The notes: a model not told the origin generated them from the sequence alone. Positions 18,688-28,399 are shown, counted from the stretch's first letter. The stretch: DNA of 64,000 nucleotides from an uncultured Clostridia bacterium (GCA_947254025.1 CAMYBS010000002.1:62001-126000), one strand, 5' to 3'. Translations and numbers: made by a program.

Positions 18688-19263
18688 CTATACTAAGCCA
18701 GAGAAGCCCATAAACGCAATAGACATAAGTCCTGCTGCGATTAATGCAAGAGGCATCCCCTTAAGAGGTTCTGGTACATCAACAAGTTCTAGTTTTTCTC
18801 TTAATGATGAAAGTAGTATTAGTGCTAAGCCAAAACCAAGTGATGCGCCGATAGCGTTTGTTATTACTTCAAAGATGCTGTATCCACTTTGTATGTTAAG
18901 TATTGCAACACCTAGTACCATACAGTTTGTTGTAATAAGTGGTAGGAAAACACCCATTGCTCCATAAAGAGCTGGTGAAATTTTCTTAATAACCATTTCA
19001 ACAAATTGTACTAGTGATGCTATGATAAGTATAAAAACTATTGTTTGTAAATATCCTAAATTAAATGGATCTAATAATAATTTTTGTACATAATAAGTAA
19101 TGATTGAAGCAAGTGTTACAACGAATGTTACTGCTACACTCATACCTGTCGCTGTTTCTACTTTGCTTGAAACACCTAAAAACGGACAAATTCCTAAGAA
19201 TTGAGCGAAAACGTAGTTGTTTACAAAGATTGTAGAAATCAAAATCTTAAATATTGTTCCCAT
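18688..19263 (-). CDS. rnfA: Rnf complex subunit A
   Basis: Integral membrane subunit of the Rnf ion pump, 191 residues and about six helices. Seen: the N-terminal ISTIFVNNYVFAQFLGICPFLGVS, the RnfA hallmark including a conserved membrane cysteine, and TTNCMVLGVAIL in the middle, which carries the second cysteine thought to bind the membrane iron-sulfur centre shared with RnfE. It begins directly after the rnfE stop codon and ends 11 bases before the rnfB start. Confidence 0.96.
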   Translation of the reverse strand: MGTIFKILISTIFVNNYVFAQFLGICPFLGVSSKVETATGMSVAVTFVVTLASIITYYVQKLLLDPFNLGYLQTIVFILIIASLVQFVEMVIKKISPALYGAMGVFLPLITTNCMVLGVAILNIQSGYSIFEVITNAIGASLGFGLALILLSSLREKLELVDVPEPLKGMPLALIAAGLMSIAFMGFSGLV

Positions 19264-19857
19264 CTAGTTTTCCTCCTTCTTCTTTTTCAATAAGTATATG
19301 TTAAAGATTGCTACAAATATACCTAGAACAATGAATGCTCCTGGAGGTAGTACGAATAGAGAAGCTCCATGGAATATTTGATTACCCCATATAGAACCTG
19401 CGCCTATTAACTCTCTAACAAAACCTAATGCACATATTGCAATAGCATAACCTAAGCCTGATGCTAAGCCGTCAATTATTGAGTAAAAAACATTGTTCTT
19501 TGATGCAAAGCTTTCAGCTCTAGCAAGTATCATACAGTTTACTACTATAAGTGGGATGAACAAGCCCAATTGTTTGTACATATCTGGTAAATATGCATGC
19601 AATACTAAGTCAATGATAGTAACAAATGTTGCTATGATAACTATATATATAGGTATTCTTATCTTAGAAGGTATAACCTTTCTCAACAAGGATATGAAAA
19701 AGTTCGAAAGAATTGTAACTATTAAAACTGCAGCTGCCATTGTAACTGAGTTTTTTAGAGTACTAGAGATGGCAAGTACTGAACATAGACCAACTAATTG
19801 TGATAATATTGTATTATTATCAATCATACCGTTTTTAAATATTTTTGATATTTTCAT
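19264..19857 (-). CDS. rnfE: Rnf complex subunit E
   Basis: Membrane subunit homologous to RnfA, 197 residues. Seen: NTILSQLVGLCSVLAISSTLKNS near the start and VVNCMILARAESFASKN in the centre, the RnfE form of the paired-cysteine motif, followed by GFVRELIGAGS. It lies between rnfG and rnfA in the order expected for Firmicutes rnf operons. Confidence 0.96.
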   Translation of the reverse strand: MKISKIFKNGMIDNNTILSQLVGLCSVLAISSTLKNSVTMAAAVLIVTILSNFFISLLRKVIPSKIRIPIYIVIIATFVTIIDLVLHAYLPDMYKQLGLFIPLIVVNCMILARAESFASKNNVFYSIIDGLASGLGYAIAICALGFVRELIGAGSIWGNQIFHGASLFVLPPGAFIVLGIFVAIFNIYLLKKKKEEN

Positions 19858-19867
19858 CTCGGCACCT

Positions 19868-20431
19868 CTACTTTAACTTACTTAAAGCGTCAATTGCTTG
19901 ATTAACAGCTTCTACTGTTGCTCTTGAAGAAATTGTCGAGCCTGATATAGCTTGTATCTCTTCTCCAGAAGCAGTCTTTGATAAAACTAGTTCCTTACTT
20001 GCATCCTTGTCAGCGAATTGATTTTTGAATTCATCATGTTCAATTCTATCACCTAATGATGGTGTTTCTTTATGTGATAAAACAAGTATATTTGTAATCT
20101 TATCATTCATAACGCCTGTTAATATAACAACATCTCCGCCATAACCTGATCCAGCTGTTTTAAATGTATATCCTACAACTGAACCATCTTTCTTCGCTTC
20201 ATAGATATCTTGTATCTTTTTATTTTCACTTTTTAAGCTTTCAAGTTTTGCTGCATCAAGCTCTTCAAAACTGTCAGCATCTGGAATTAATTCTTTAAAT
20301 GCAGCTTGAGTTTCTTCATATTCTCTTTGATCTATGATAGGTTTAGTCAAACTGTTTGTATAAGATAAAACTCCACCTGAGAAAGCCGCAATGATAAATA
20401 ATATTAAACCAAGTTTTAATGTTTCTTTCAT
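19868..20431 (-). CDS. rnfG: Rnf complex subunit G (FMN-binding)
   Basis: Extracytoplasmic flavoprotein subunit, 187 residues: one N-terminal membrane helix and an FMN-binding domain. Near the C-terminus ISGSTISSRATVEAVN contains the S-x-T-x-S-S sequence whose Thr is the usual covalent FMN attachment site (SGAT in most family members, SGST here). Attachment needs an ApbE flavin transferase, which is not in the window. Its ATG overlaps the TGA of rnfD. Confidence 0.95.
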   Translation of the reverse strand: MKETLKLGLILFIIAAFSGGVLSYTNSLTKPIIDQREYEETQAAFKELIPDADSFEELDAAKLESLKSENKKIQDIYEAKKDGSVVGYTFKTAGSGYGGDVVILTGVMNDKITNILVLSHKETPSLGDRIEHDEFKNQFADKDASKELVLSKTASGEEIQAISGSTISSRATVEAVNQAIDALSKLK

Positions 20432-21384
20432 TTGCTCTTAACCTCCCCAAATACTTTAGGTGTAGTTAGTGATTCAATTAATGGTGATGCTGTGTTCATA
20501 AGTATGATTGCATATGATACACCTTCAGCCATACCGCCGTATACTCTAATTATAGCTGTTATTACACCGCAACCTATAGCAAATACTATCCTACCATTTG
20601 GTGTAACTGGACAAGTAACAAAGTCTGTTGCCATGAAGAAAGCACCTAGTATAAGTCCACCACCAAGTATATGGTACGGTAATAAGCTTATATCTACACC
20701 AAATGCAGCTAATAAAACTGCTGTTGTTAGAATATATAAGCATGGTATTTTCCAATCTATAATTTTCTTAACTATTAAATAAATTCCGCCAAGGATTAAT
20801 AGTATTGAGCATGTTTCACCTATAACTCCACCGATATTACCAATTGCCATGTCCATTAAAGATGGCAACTCACCTGTTGTACCTGCCTTCATTAGTTGAA
20901 GTGGTGTAGCTGCTGCTACTCCATCAGGTGTAATGTAATTAGTAATTAGTCCTGGCCAAGACGCCATGATAGCTGCTCTTGCTCCAAGTGCTGGGTTCAT
21001 AAAATTTGAGCCAATTCCACCAAATATTTGTTTTACTATGCATATAGCAAAGAAACCACCAAATACTGGCATCCACCATGGTGCACTTGCTGGTAAGTTA
21101 AATGCTAGCAAAATGCCTGTTACAACAGCTGATAAATCGCTAACTGTAACTTTCTTTTTAAATAACTTTTGCATAAGTACTTCTGCTACAATGCATGATG
21201 CTACTGATACTACGCATAGCATAAGTGCATTCATACCAAAGAAGTAAATACTTGCTGCTAATGCAGGAAGTAGTGCTATGATAACATCTAGCATCATCCT
21301 TTGAGTAGTAGATTTAGAACGCAAATATGGAGCTAAACTTACTCTGTAAAGCTTTTCTTCTTGAATGTTTTGATTTTTTTCCAT
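20428..21384 (-). CDS. rnfD: Rnf complex subunit D (FMN-binding, membrane)
   Basis: Multi-helix membrane subunit related to NqrB, 318 residues. Motifs: NPALGARAAIMASWP, and GVAAATPLQLMKAGTTG, the region where RnfD carries FMN on a threonine. The C-terminal FMATDFVTCPVTPNGR is also typical. It couples electron flow to ion movement. It stands 9 bases after rnfC and shares a 4-base overlap with rnfG. Confidence 0.95.
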   Translation of the reverse strand: MEKNQNIQEEKLYRVSLAPYLRSKSTTQRMMLDVIIALLPALAASIYFFGMNALMLCVVSVASCIVAEVLMQKLFKKKVTVSDLSAVVTGILLAFNLPASAPWWMPVFGGFFAICIVKQIFGGIGSNFMNPALGARAAIMASWPGLITNYITPDGVAAATPLQLMKAGTTGELPSLMDMAIGNIGGVIGETCSILLILGGIYLIVKKIIDWKIPCLYILTTAVLLAAFGVDISLLPYHILGGGLILGAFFMATDFVTCPVTPNGRIVFAIGCGVITAIIRVYGGMAEGVSYAIILMNTASPLIESLTTPKVFGEVKSK

Positions 21385-21393
21385 AGTTACCTC

Positions 21394-22749
21394 CTATCTA
21401 GATCTTCTTAGAGATTGTTTAATCTCTCTCTTTGCTACTGAAATTCTTTCAGCTAAGAATCTCTTTGCAGGACATACATATGAACAAGATCCGCATACAA
21501 TACAGCTTTGTGCGTTGTATTTGTCACACATCTTAAGGTTGCCTAAAGCTTGATATCTTGAGATGTATAGTGGCATTAGATGTACTGGACATACTTCTAC
21601 GCATTTTCCGCATTTAATGCATTGGCTTTCTTCTTCATCTTTGTAATCTTCATCTCTTAAAAGTATAATACCTGATGTGTTCTTAGAGATAGGAGTATCT
21701 AACGAAAATTGTGCAACACCTGTCATTGGTCCGCCAACGATTACTTTTGTAACATTGCCATTAAATCCGCCAGCTTGTTCAACTAGGTCTCTAATAGATG
21801 TTCCAACGTATGCATTGATGTTCTTAGGTGTCTTAATTCCATTGCCTGTTACTGTAACAACTCTCTTGTGAGATGTGTGACCGAATGTTACAGCATCATA
21901 TATGGCAACAAAAGTACCTACGTTACTTACAAACGTATTAACATTTTTAGTTCTTCCACCTTGAGGAACTTTTCTTCCTAATATTGAGTCAACCATTCTG
22001 TAAGCATCCCCTTGTGGGAACTTTGTCTTAAGTACTGCTACTTTTATGTAGCTGTCATCTTTCAACTTTTCTTCTAATAAGTCTATAGCGTCTTTTTTAT
22101 TGTCTTCGATTCCTATGTAAGCACTGCTAACGTTAAGATACTTCATAACTATCCTAAGTCCGCCTATCATTCTGTCAGAATACTCAAGCATCATTCTATG
22201 GTCACATGTCAAGAATGGCTCGCATTCAGCAGCGTTGATGATTATAGTATCTATGGTGCCATCGTCTGATGATTGTATTTTTGCAAACGATGGGAATGCT
22301 CCTCCACCCATACCTATAATTCCTGCTTCTTTAATTAGTTCGATGATTTTTTCTTTAGATAAGTTTCTAAAGTCACCGTAACCTTCCATCAAAAGTTCAC
22401 TACTGTTTGGATTGCCTAAAGCTTCAAGTTCTTCATCACTAGCTTTTTCTATCGTAATTGAATTTACAAGCCAGCCTCCTGTAGTGTAAACTTTGCCAAT
22501 ATCTCTAACTATACCAGAAATACTCGCATGAACTGGTGCATATAAAGATGCATCAATATCCCCTATCTTTTGGCCTTCCCTAACGAAGTCGCCTTTTTTT
22601 ACAAGTGGTGTACATTCAGCACCTACGTGTTGGTTTAGTGGGATAACAACTCTACTTGGTTCTTTTTGCTCTTCAATAGCTTGTTTTTCTGATAATTCCT
22701 TGTACTCAGGCATATGAACGCCTCCAGTAAAGGTCTTAAGTATTGACAT
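21394..22749 (-). CDS. rnfC: Rnf complex subunit C (NADH-binding)
   Basis: Peripheral cytoplasmic subunit that reacts with NAD(H). From the chosen ATG it has 451 residues: a barrel-sandwich N-terminal region (PLNQHVGAECTPLVKKGD), a Rossmann-like NADH/FMN site with GMGGGAFPS near residue 147, a SLBB-type region, and two ferredoxin motifs (CIKCGKCVEVCP, CIVCGSCSYVCP). I place the start at 22749, preceded by GGGGTGATTTT and giving the usual MSxLKTFxGGVHxP start; a frame beginning at 22767 adds six residues without support. Confidence 0.95.
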   Translation of the reverse strand: MSILKTFTGGVHMPEYKELSEKQAIEEQKEPSRVVIPLNQHVGAECTPLVKKGDFVREGQKIGDIDASLYAPVHASISGIVRDIGKVYTTGGWLVNSITIEKASDEELEALGNPNSSELLMEGYGDFRNLSKEKIIELIKEAGIIGMGGGAFPSFAKIQSSDDGTIDTIIINAAECEPFLTCDHRMMLEYSDRMIGGLRIVMKYLNVSSAYIGIEDNKKDAIDLLEEKLKDDSYIKVAVLKTKFPQGDAYRMVDSILGRKVPQGGRTKNVNTFVSNVGTFVAIYDAVTFGHTSHKRVVTVTGNGIKTPKNINAYVGTSIRDLVEQAGGFNGNVTKVIVGGPMTGVAQFSLDTPISKNTSGIILLRDEDYKDEEESQCIKCGKCVEVCPVHLMPLYISRYQALGNLKMCDKYNAQSCIVCGSCSYVCPAKRFLAERISVAKREIKQSLRRSR

Positions 22750-22775
22750 AAAATCACCCCATTTCACAAATAATT

Positions 22776-22804
22776 ATTATAACATTTAATAGAAATATTA
22801 TCAA
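22776..22804 (-). promoter_or_regulatory. Promoter of rnfCDGEAB
   Basis: On the minus strand, TTGATA (22799-22804), 17 bases, TATAAT (22776-22781), 26 bases before the rnfC start. The -35 overlaps the TGA stop of the upstream lipoprotein gene. No terminator is visible between the two genes. Confidence 0.8.
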
Positions 22805-24342
22805 GACTTTGCGCTCACAATAATCAAATCTTTTATCTTTGAATATACATTTTGAAAATTAAGTTTAGTATCAAAGATCATATTCTCTTTAAATATTAGA
22901 GCATTTTTTTCATAACCTAGTGGTATATATATTTTTTCATTTAATAAATAATTGTTAAGTTCTTTGTAATCTATATTGCCAGTATATAATTTATTAAGTA
23001 GTTCTTCATATCTTTCGTCTGCGTAGTGCATGAAGTTCGATGCTGATCTTGATGAGAATTTATAGTTAAGATCGAATGCATTATTTACTAAATATTCTCC
23101 AACATAGATGTCGTAGTCTTCATTAAAATCAATATTGCTTCCATCTTTAGCAATTAGTTCTACTTTAAAGCCAGAATTGTCTAGCTGCGTGTAGATAATA
23201 TTTGCTATCGCACTTCTCTTTGCATCGTTCTTATTGTAGAGCACTCTTAATTTAATCTTTTTGTTTCTTTCATCAATGTATTCATGATTTTCATTTTTCT
23301 TTATTAATAAATTGCTTAAATCTTCTCTCTCTTTTATATCGTGCTGACCGAATGTTGACTCGTCAGGATAAAAGCCATCACATAATTCTAAGTTTGAAGA
23401 AAAAACTTCTTTATTAATCATTTCTTTATTTATGCTAGCATCAATTATCTTTCTTAAATCTAATGAAGGACTTTTATTATAATTGAATGCAAGATAATAT
23501 AGTTTATTGGATGGATACTCTATAAAAGAGTACTTTGAGCTATTTAAAAACTCTAGATAGTTTGAATCAAAGGCTGTATACATATCTAGCTTTCCTGTTT
23601 CAAATATGCCTTCTATATTAGCCGGATTTTCAATAACAACTCCAGTAACTGTGTCTATGGATGCTTGTCCGTTGAAGTATGATTTATTCTTTTCAAGTAC
23701 AAGCATTTTGTTGTTCTCATATGATTTAAACATAAAAGGTCCTGTGCCGTTCGGCTTATAATCGCTATAGTCATCTGTTGATGATACTATAGGAAATGTT
23801 AGAGCGTATAAATTGTTTGGCTTTGCACTTGCGAACTTCACTTCTATAGTGCTATTATCAATTCTGTTTAAAGAAAAAAGCTCTGCACCATTGAATATTT
23901 TATTAGCTTCGTCATTAATTAAGTTGTAATAAAATGACCTGTCTTTGTTATTTATAATGTAATTATACGAAAAAATAACATCATCAGCGCTCAAGGCTTT
24001 GCCGTTATGAAACTTAACTCCCTCTCTAAGCTTTATTCTGTATCTAGTATTATCTATTTTCTCTACAGAGCTAGCTAAGAGATTACTTAGAGATGAATCA
24101 TCGTTAACTTCAAATAAGCTAGAGTATATCAAATCTTTAAAGTAAAAATAGTAAAGATTATCATTAAGTATTGGATCAAATGTCTTAAATGGCGTTAGCG
24201 GCAAATTGATATTGCCCCCTTGCGATAAGAGATAAGCTTCATTATCTGAAGTAGTTTTATCTTTTTTATCGCTTGACTTATTGCAGGATACTAGTGTGAT
24301 GCAAAGTACTAGTATAATTAATAATGATAGTTTTCTCTTCAT
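22801..24342 (-). CDS. Peptide/nickel-type ABC transporter substrate-binding lipoprotein
   Basis: A 513-residue solute-binding protein of the SBP_bac_5 family. The N-terminus is a lipoprotein signal (hydrophobic LIILVLCITL, lipobox LVSC with Cys20), then an Asp/Lys/Ser linker. Family features: the YRIKLREGVKFHNGKALSADDV stretch near residues 100-120, and PNGTGPFMFK near 198. It probably binds peptides outside the membrane. It is alone: no permease or ATPase genes are nearby. It is joined without a gap to the lytic transglycosylase gene, so it seems to be the last gene of polA-coaE-slt. Confidence 0.87.
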   Translation of the reverse strand: MKRKLSLLIILVLCITLVSCNKSSDKKDKTTSDNEAYLLSQGGNINLPLTPFKTFDPILNDNLYYFYFKDLIYSSLFEVNDDSSLSNLLASSVEKIDNTRYRIKLREGVKFHNGKALSADDVIFSYNYIINNKDRSFYYNLINDEANKIFNGAELFSLNRIDNSTIEVKFASAKPNNLYALTFPIVSSTDDYSDYKPNGTGPFMFKSYENNKMLVLEKNKSYFNGQASIDTVTGVVIENPANIEGIFETGKLDMYTAFDSNYLEFLNSSKYSFIEYPSNKLYYLAFNYNKSPSLDLRKIIDASINKEMINKEVFSSNLELCDGFYPDESTFGQHDIKEREDLSNLLIKKNENHEYIDERNKKIKLRVLYNKNDAKRSAIANIIYTQLDNSGFKVELIAKDGSNIDFNEDYDIYVGEYLVNNAFDLNYKFSSRSASNFMHYADERYEELLNKLYTGNIDYKELNNYLLNEKIYIPLGYEKNALIFKENMIFDTKLNFQNVYSKIKDLIIVSAKS

Positions 24343-24915
24343 CTATAAGTAATCCTCCAATAACTTTGAAAGCTCATTTAAAAGAATGCCATATTTGTCA
24401 ACAAAATCAATTATGTTTCTTGTTAGCTTAATTTCTCTAACATATTTTCTTGTTTCATTAAAGTCAACATAATTATCCATATCTTGTTTATTGTAGCCTT
24501 CAGCGTTTATCCAGCGCTTAGCATTCTCTGGTCCTGCGTTATAAGCAAGTAGTGCATGCTCTTCATCTGAATCCATAATACTCATTAAATACGACAAATA
24601 ATATGTTCCTAGTCTTATATTGTTCTGTGGTGACTCTATCTTGTAGTCTTCTATCTTTAACTTGTTCATAAGCCACAGTGCTGTTGAAGGCATTAATTGC
24701 ATAAGTCCAATAGCTCCTTTAGATGAAACTGCTGTTTCCTTAAAACGTGACTCTTTAAATATTACCGCCTTAACTAATGATCTGTCTACTCCATATTCAG
24801 CTGAGTAATTGTCTATAATCTTATCATACTTCCTAGGTATGAAATGCAAGTAAACTAGCTCAGCTACAATTATTAATATAAACAGCTTTATAATAAATTT
24901 AATTAGCTTTTTCAT
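24343..24915 (-). CDS. Lytic transglycosylase, SLT type, membrane-anchored
   Basis: Cleaves the glycan backbone of peptidoglycan. The 190 residues comprise an N-terminal membrane anchor (FIIKLFILIIVAELVYLHF) and one SLT/lysozyme-like domain with the catalytic glutamate in KESRF (Glu55), SSKGAIGLMQLMPSTA and LLAYNAGPENAKRW. It resembles the small YjbJ/CwlQ-like SLT proteins often found after coaE in clostridia. It overlaps coaE by 17 bases. Confidence 0.93.
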   Translation of the reverse strand: MKKLIKFIIKLFILIIVAELVYLHFIPRKYDKIIDNYSAEYGVDRSLVKAVIFKESRFKETAVSSKGAIGLMQLMPSTALWLMNKLKIEDYKIESPQNNIRLGTYYLSYLMSIMDSDEEHALLAYNAGPENAKRWINAEGYNKQDMDNYVDFNETRKYVREIKLTRNIIDFVDKYGILLNELSKLLEDYL

Positions 24916-25498
24916 TTATTTTCTCCAAAGTTTTCAAGACTTCTTTTTTAAGATCGTCAAAATTTGAATTGTTGTTAATAATGTAGTCTGATGAGCTTAT
25001 TTTATCATCGATACTAATTCTGCTATCAATCATTGATTCAGCCTCTTCTTTAGTAATCTTATTTCTATTCATAAGTCTTGAAACTTGTAAATTCTTATCT
25101 ATATTCACAAAAATTACGCCTTTTATCTCTATACCTGATTCAAGAAAATATTTTTGTGCTTCAAAAAATAGTGGTATTTCTATGAAGTTATATCCACCTT
25201 TTAAACTTTCTTTGATTTTTTTATAAACTTTTGGATGCACAAAGGATTCTACTCTTTCTTTCAAAGCAGAATCTCTAAATATATCATCCTTAAGCTTATT
25301 TTTATCAAGTTTTAACCCTTCGGTAAAGTATTCTCTACCTATAAAGTTCTTATAATCTCTTAAAAAATCTTCATCAGCATAAAGCTCAGTGACAATTTCA
25401 TCTGCGCTTATTGTATTATATCCTTCTTCACAAATTATTTTTAACACTGAAGACTTTCCAGATGCTATGGAACCTGTTAAGACATAATTATTTTGCAT
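24899..25498 (-). CDS. coaE: Dephospho-CoA kinase
   Basis: Final step of coenzyme A synthesis: phosphorylates dephospho-CoA. From the chosen start it has 199 residues with a P-loop GSIASGKS at 9-16 (the family norm is GxIGSGKS), an ISADEIVTELY motif and FIEIPLFFEAQKY. I prefer the ATG at 25498 because family members begin only a few residues before the P-loop. The upstream ATG at 25528 has a better GAAGG ribosome site but overlaps polA by 41 bases. The polA-coaE order is common in Firmicutes. Confidence 0.9.
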   Translation of the reverse strand: MQNNYVLTGSIASGKSSVLKIICEEGYNTISADEIVTELYADEDFLRDYKNFIGREYFTEGLKLDKNKLKDDIFRDSALKERVESFVHPKVYKKIKESLKGGYNFIEIPLFFEAQKYFLESGIEIKGVIFVNIDKNLQVSRLMNRNKITKEEAESMIDSRISIDDKISSSDYIINNNSNFDDLKKEVLKTLEKINEKAN

Positions 25499-28112
25499 CG
25501 TACCAATTGTCCGCTTGATTGATGTCAACCTTCAAGTCCATATCTAGACCATCAATATTTTCCATAAGAGTCCTTATGATATTTCTAACTTTATCAAGCT
25601 CTTCTTTCTTCACTTCTACAACGATTTCATCGTGAACAGTTACAATTATGTGTGCATCTAAACAGTCGTCTCTAAACTTATTAAATATCTTTACTATAGC
25701 GATTTTAATGATATCTGCACTAGTTCCTTGTATAGGCATATTTAGAGCAACTCTCTCGCCAAATGCCCTTATATTAAAGTTTGAGTTTTGAAGTTCTGGA
25801 ATATTTCTTCTTCTGTTGAAAAGAGTCTTAACGTAGCCATCTTCCTTGGCTTTTTCCACAACATCAGACATATATTTATGAACTCCAGAAAATTTTTCAA
25901 AGTACTTATCGATATACTCTTTTGCTTCTTTTCTCGATATCTTTAGATCTTGTGATAGTGAATAGTCGCTTATACCATAAACAATACCGAAGTTAACAGC
26001 CTTTGCTCTGGATCTGTGCTCGCTATCTACTTCATCAAATGGTATATTAAACACTTCTGAAGCAGTCTTTCTGTGTATATCAAAGCCTTCTTTGAAAGCA
26101 TGTAGCATCTTTTCATCATTAGCAATGTAGGCAAGTATTCTTAGCTCGATTTGCGAGTAGTCGCTATCAACAAGAGTATATCCTTCCTCGCTTACAAAGG
26201 CTTTTCTAATCTTTCTACCAGCCTCGGTCCTTATAGGAATGTTTTGAAGGTTTGGATCTTGCGAGGATATCCTTCCTGTTGCAGTATTTGTTTGATTAAA
26301 GTAGGAGTGTATCCTGCCTGTCTCATCAATCAAGTCCTTAAGGCCGTCAATATATGTTGATTTAAGCTTTTGATAAGTTCTGTATTCAACAATTTGGTCT
26401 GCTATTGGATGCTTGTCAGACAGCTTTTCCAAGACTTCGGCATCAGTTGAGTAGCCTGTCTTTGTCTTTTTGATAGGCTTAATACCTAGCTTATCAAATA
26501 GTATTTCAGATAATTTCTTAGGTGAATTTATATTAAATTCCTCACCAGCTAAACTGAAAATAATTCTTTCTTTTTCTTTGATAAGTTCGTCATACTCGTC
26601 GCCAAGTCTTAAAAGCTCATCTCTATCCACCTTAAATCCAATGAATTCCATATCTGCTAAAGCCTCACTAAGTGGAAGCTCTATATCATAAAACAGTGTT
26701 CTTTCATCCAAACTATCAATTTTTTCCTTAAGTATTGGATACGCATCTTTTATAGTCTTAATCTCATTACTTAATACGCCTTCAGCTGTATTCATATCAA
26801 CAGCTGAGACTAATTTTTCTTTAATTTTTTCTTTTTTATAAATATCTTCAAACGAATTTATTTGTCTTTGCAAATAGTCCATAGCCATACTTTGTATGCT
26901 ATAGTTAGACTTATTTGAATCAATCAAATAATAAGCAATAACAGTATCGAAGCTAAAATTATTTATCTTGATACCTTCTTTTTGAGCTAATACATAAACT
27001 TTCTTTATGTCGTGCGATACTTTTTTTATCTCAGAACTTTCAAGTATATGCTTAATTGCTGATAAATTGTCAGTTTTTATTATATATACTTTATCTAAGA
27101 TAAAAGTAATGTAGACGATTTTAGAACTAAGATACTTGTCAGTATCAGTGGTAATATAAAATATAAACTCATCTTTAAGATTTTTAAGAATATCTAAATT
27201 GTCTTTATCAAGAATTTCTACCTCTAAATTATTTTCAACAGCTTCTACCTTTTTTGCGCTACCAAGTGAGTTTAACCTTGAATTTAGTTCAAGATCTTCA
27301 TATACTTCTCTAAGCGCTTCATTATCTTGATCTTTTATCTTATAGTCTTCAATATTCATAGATATATCAACGTCTTTAACGATAGTAGCTAATTTCTTAG
27401 ATAAAAAAGCCATGTCCTTGCCTTCTATAATTCTTTGATTAGTCTTGTTCTTACTTAATTCATCCGCATGTTCATATAAATTTTCTATGGTTCTATACTC
27501 GCTAAGTATCTTTAAAGCAGTCTTCTCGCCTATGCCATAAATACCAGGAATATTGTCAGATTGGTCACCCATCAGAGCCTTTAAATCAATAAACTCGTCA
27601 GGACTTAAACCATAAACCTCGTTCATCTTGTCTTTATTATATGTATCAAATTCACTAACGCCTCTTTTGGTAATGATAACATCAGTGTCATCCTTAATAA
27701 GCTGCAAGTAGTCCTTATCTCCAGTTATTAAAAGCTTTTTAACGCCCTCACAATTGATAGTAGTTAGAGTGCCAGCAAGGTCGTCTGCCTCAAAACCAGC
27801 CTTATCCAAAACCTTTATGCCCATCTTAGTAAGTATGTCCTTAAGTATTGGAAATTGAACGCTAAGCTCATCAGGGAACTTCATTCTATTGCCCTTATAC
27901 TCTTCGTACATATCTTTTCTAAAAGTCTTTTCCTTTCTATCGAAGACAACGCACATATACTTTGGATTGTAGTCAGCGTTAATCTTGTCAAGCATATTTA
28001 AAAAGCCATATATACCGTTAGTAAATATGCCTTTCTTGTTACTCAATAATCTAATCGCATAAAAAGCCCTGTTAAGTAAGCTCGAACCATCTATAATTAC
28101 AAAATTCTCCAC
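25488..28112 (-). CDS. polA: DNA polymerase I
   Basis: Repair and Okazaki-fragment polymerase. From GTG at 28112 it has 874 residues: an N-terminal 5'-3' exonuclease (VIIDGSSLLNRAFYA, then GDKDYLQL, LMGDQSDNIPGIYGIGEKTA), a middle 3'-5' exonuclease-like domain lacking the DxE metal motif (FYITTDTDK at the expected place), so probably no proofreading, and the polymerase domain with DSDYSQIELRILA, the O helix RSRAKAVNFGIVYG and VHDEIVVEV. The start: AGGTG lies 6 bases before GTG 28112, while ATG 28118 lies immediately after it, too close. Confidence 0.95.
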   Translation of the reverse strand: MENFVIIDGSSLLNRAFYAIRLLSNKKGIFTNGIYGFLNMLDKINADYNPKYMCVVFDRKEKTFRKDMYEEYKGNRMKFPDELSVQFPILKDILTKMGIKVLDKAGFEADDLAGTLTTINCEGVKKLLITGDKDYLQLIKDDTDVIITKRGVSEFDTYNKDKMNEVYGLSPDEFIDLKALMGDQSDNIPGIYGIGEKTALKILSEYRTIENLYEHADELSKNKTNQRIIEGKDMAFLSKKLATIVKDVDISMNIEDYKIKDQDNEALREVYEDLELNSRLNSLGSAKKVEAVENNLEVEILDKDNLDILKNLKDEFIFYITTDTDKYLSSKIVYITFILDKVYIIKTDNLSAIKHILESSEIKKVSHDIKKVYVLAQKEGIKINNFSFDTVIAYYLIDSNKSNYSIQSMAMDYLQRQINSFEDIYKKEKIKEKLVSAVDMNTAEGVLSNEIKTIKDAYPILKEKIDSLDERTLFYDIELPLSEALADMEFIGFKVDRDELLRLGDEYDELIKEKERIIFSLAGEEFNINSPKKLSEILFDKLGIKPIKKTKTGYSTDAEVLEKLSDKHPIADQIVEYRTYQKLKSTYIDGLKDLIDETGRIHSYFNQTNTATGRISSQDPNLQNIPIRTEAGRKIRKAFVSEEGYTLVDSDYSQIELRILAYIANDEKMLHAFKEGFDIHRKTASEVFNIPFDEVDSEHRSRAKAVNFGIVYGISDYSLSQDLKISRKEAKEYIDKYFEKFSGVHKYMSDVVEKAKEDGYVKTLFNRRRNIPELQNSNFNIRAFGERVALNMPIQGTSADIIKIAIVKIFNKFRDDCLDAHIIVTVHDEIVVEVKKEELDKVRNIIRTLMENIDGLDMDLKVDINQADNWYDAK

Positions 28113-28129
28113 TATCATCACCTACTAAT

Positions 28130-28158
28130 ATATTAACATTAAATGGCTTAATTGTCAA
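28130..28158 (-). promoter_or_regulatory. Promoter of polA-coaE-slt
   Basis: On the minus strand, a consensus TTGACA (28153-28158), 17 bases, TAATAT (28130-28135), just before the polA ribosome binding site. Confidence 0.8.
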
Positions 28159-28213
28159 TTGATTAGAATCACAAATGTATTGATATATGAACTTCTTTAA
28201 TAGCTGTGGACAT

Positions 28214-28242
28214 AAAAAAAGAAACGTGCTTTAACACGTTTC
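28214..28242 (-). terminator. Terminator after tRNA-Lys
   Basis: An 8-bp stem (GAAACGTG with CACGTTTC) followed on the minus strand by seven T residues. It begins about 5 bases after the tRNA CCA end. Confidence 0.88.
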
Positions 28243-28246
28243 TTCG

Positions 28247-28322
28247 TGGTGGACCATTAGGGACTCGAACCCTAGACCCACTGATTAAGAGTCAGTTGCT
28301 CTACCATCTGAGCTAATGGTCC
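28247..28322 (-). tRNA. tRNA-Lys (anticodon CTT)
   Basis: A full 76-base cloverleaf on the minus strand: acceptor GGACCAT pairs with ATGGTCC, anticodon stem ACTGA/TCAGT with loop CTCTTAA (anticodon CTT, reads AAG), a GGTTCGAACC-like T arm, and an encoded CCA end. It has its own promoter and terminator. Confidence 0.97.
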
Positions 28323-28336
28323 AAAACTACCTTATC

Positions 28337-28365
28337 ATTATACAACAAGATTTTCGTTTTGTAAA
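28337..28365 (-). promoter_or_regulatory. Promoter of tRNA-Lys
   Basis: On the minus strand, TTTACA (28360-28365), 17 bases, TATAAT (28337-28342), 14 bases before the tRNA. Confidence 0.8.
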
Positions 28366-28399
28366 GAGTTTTTTTTAATTTCTTTTAAAAAATTAAAAT

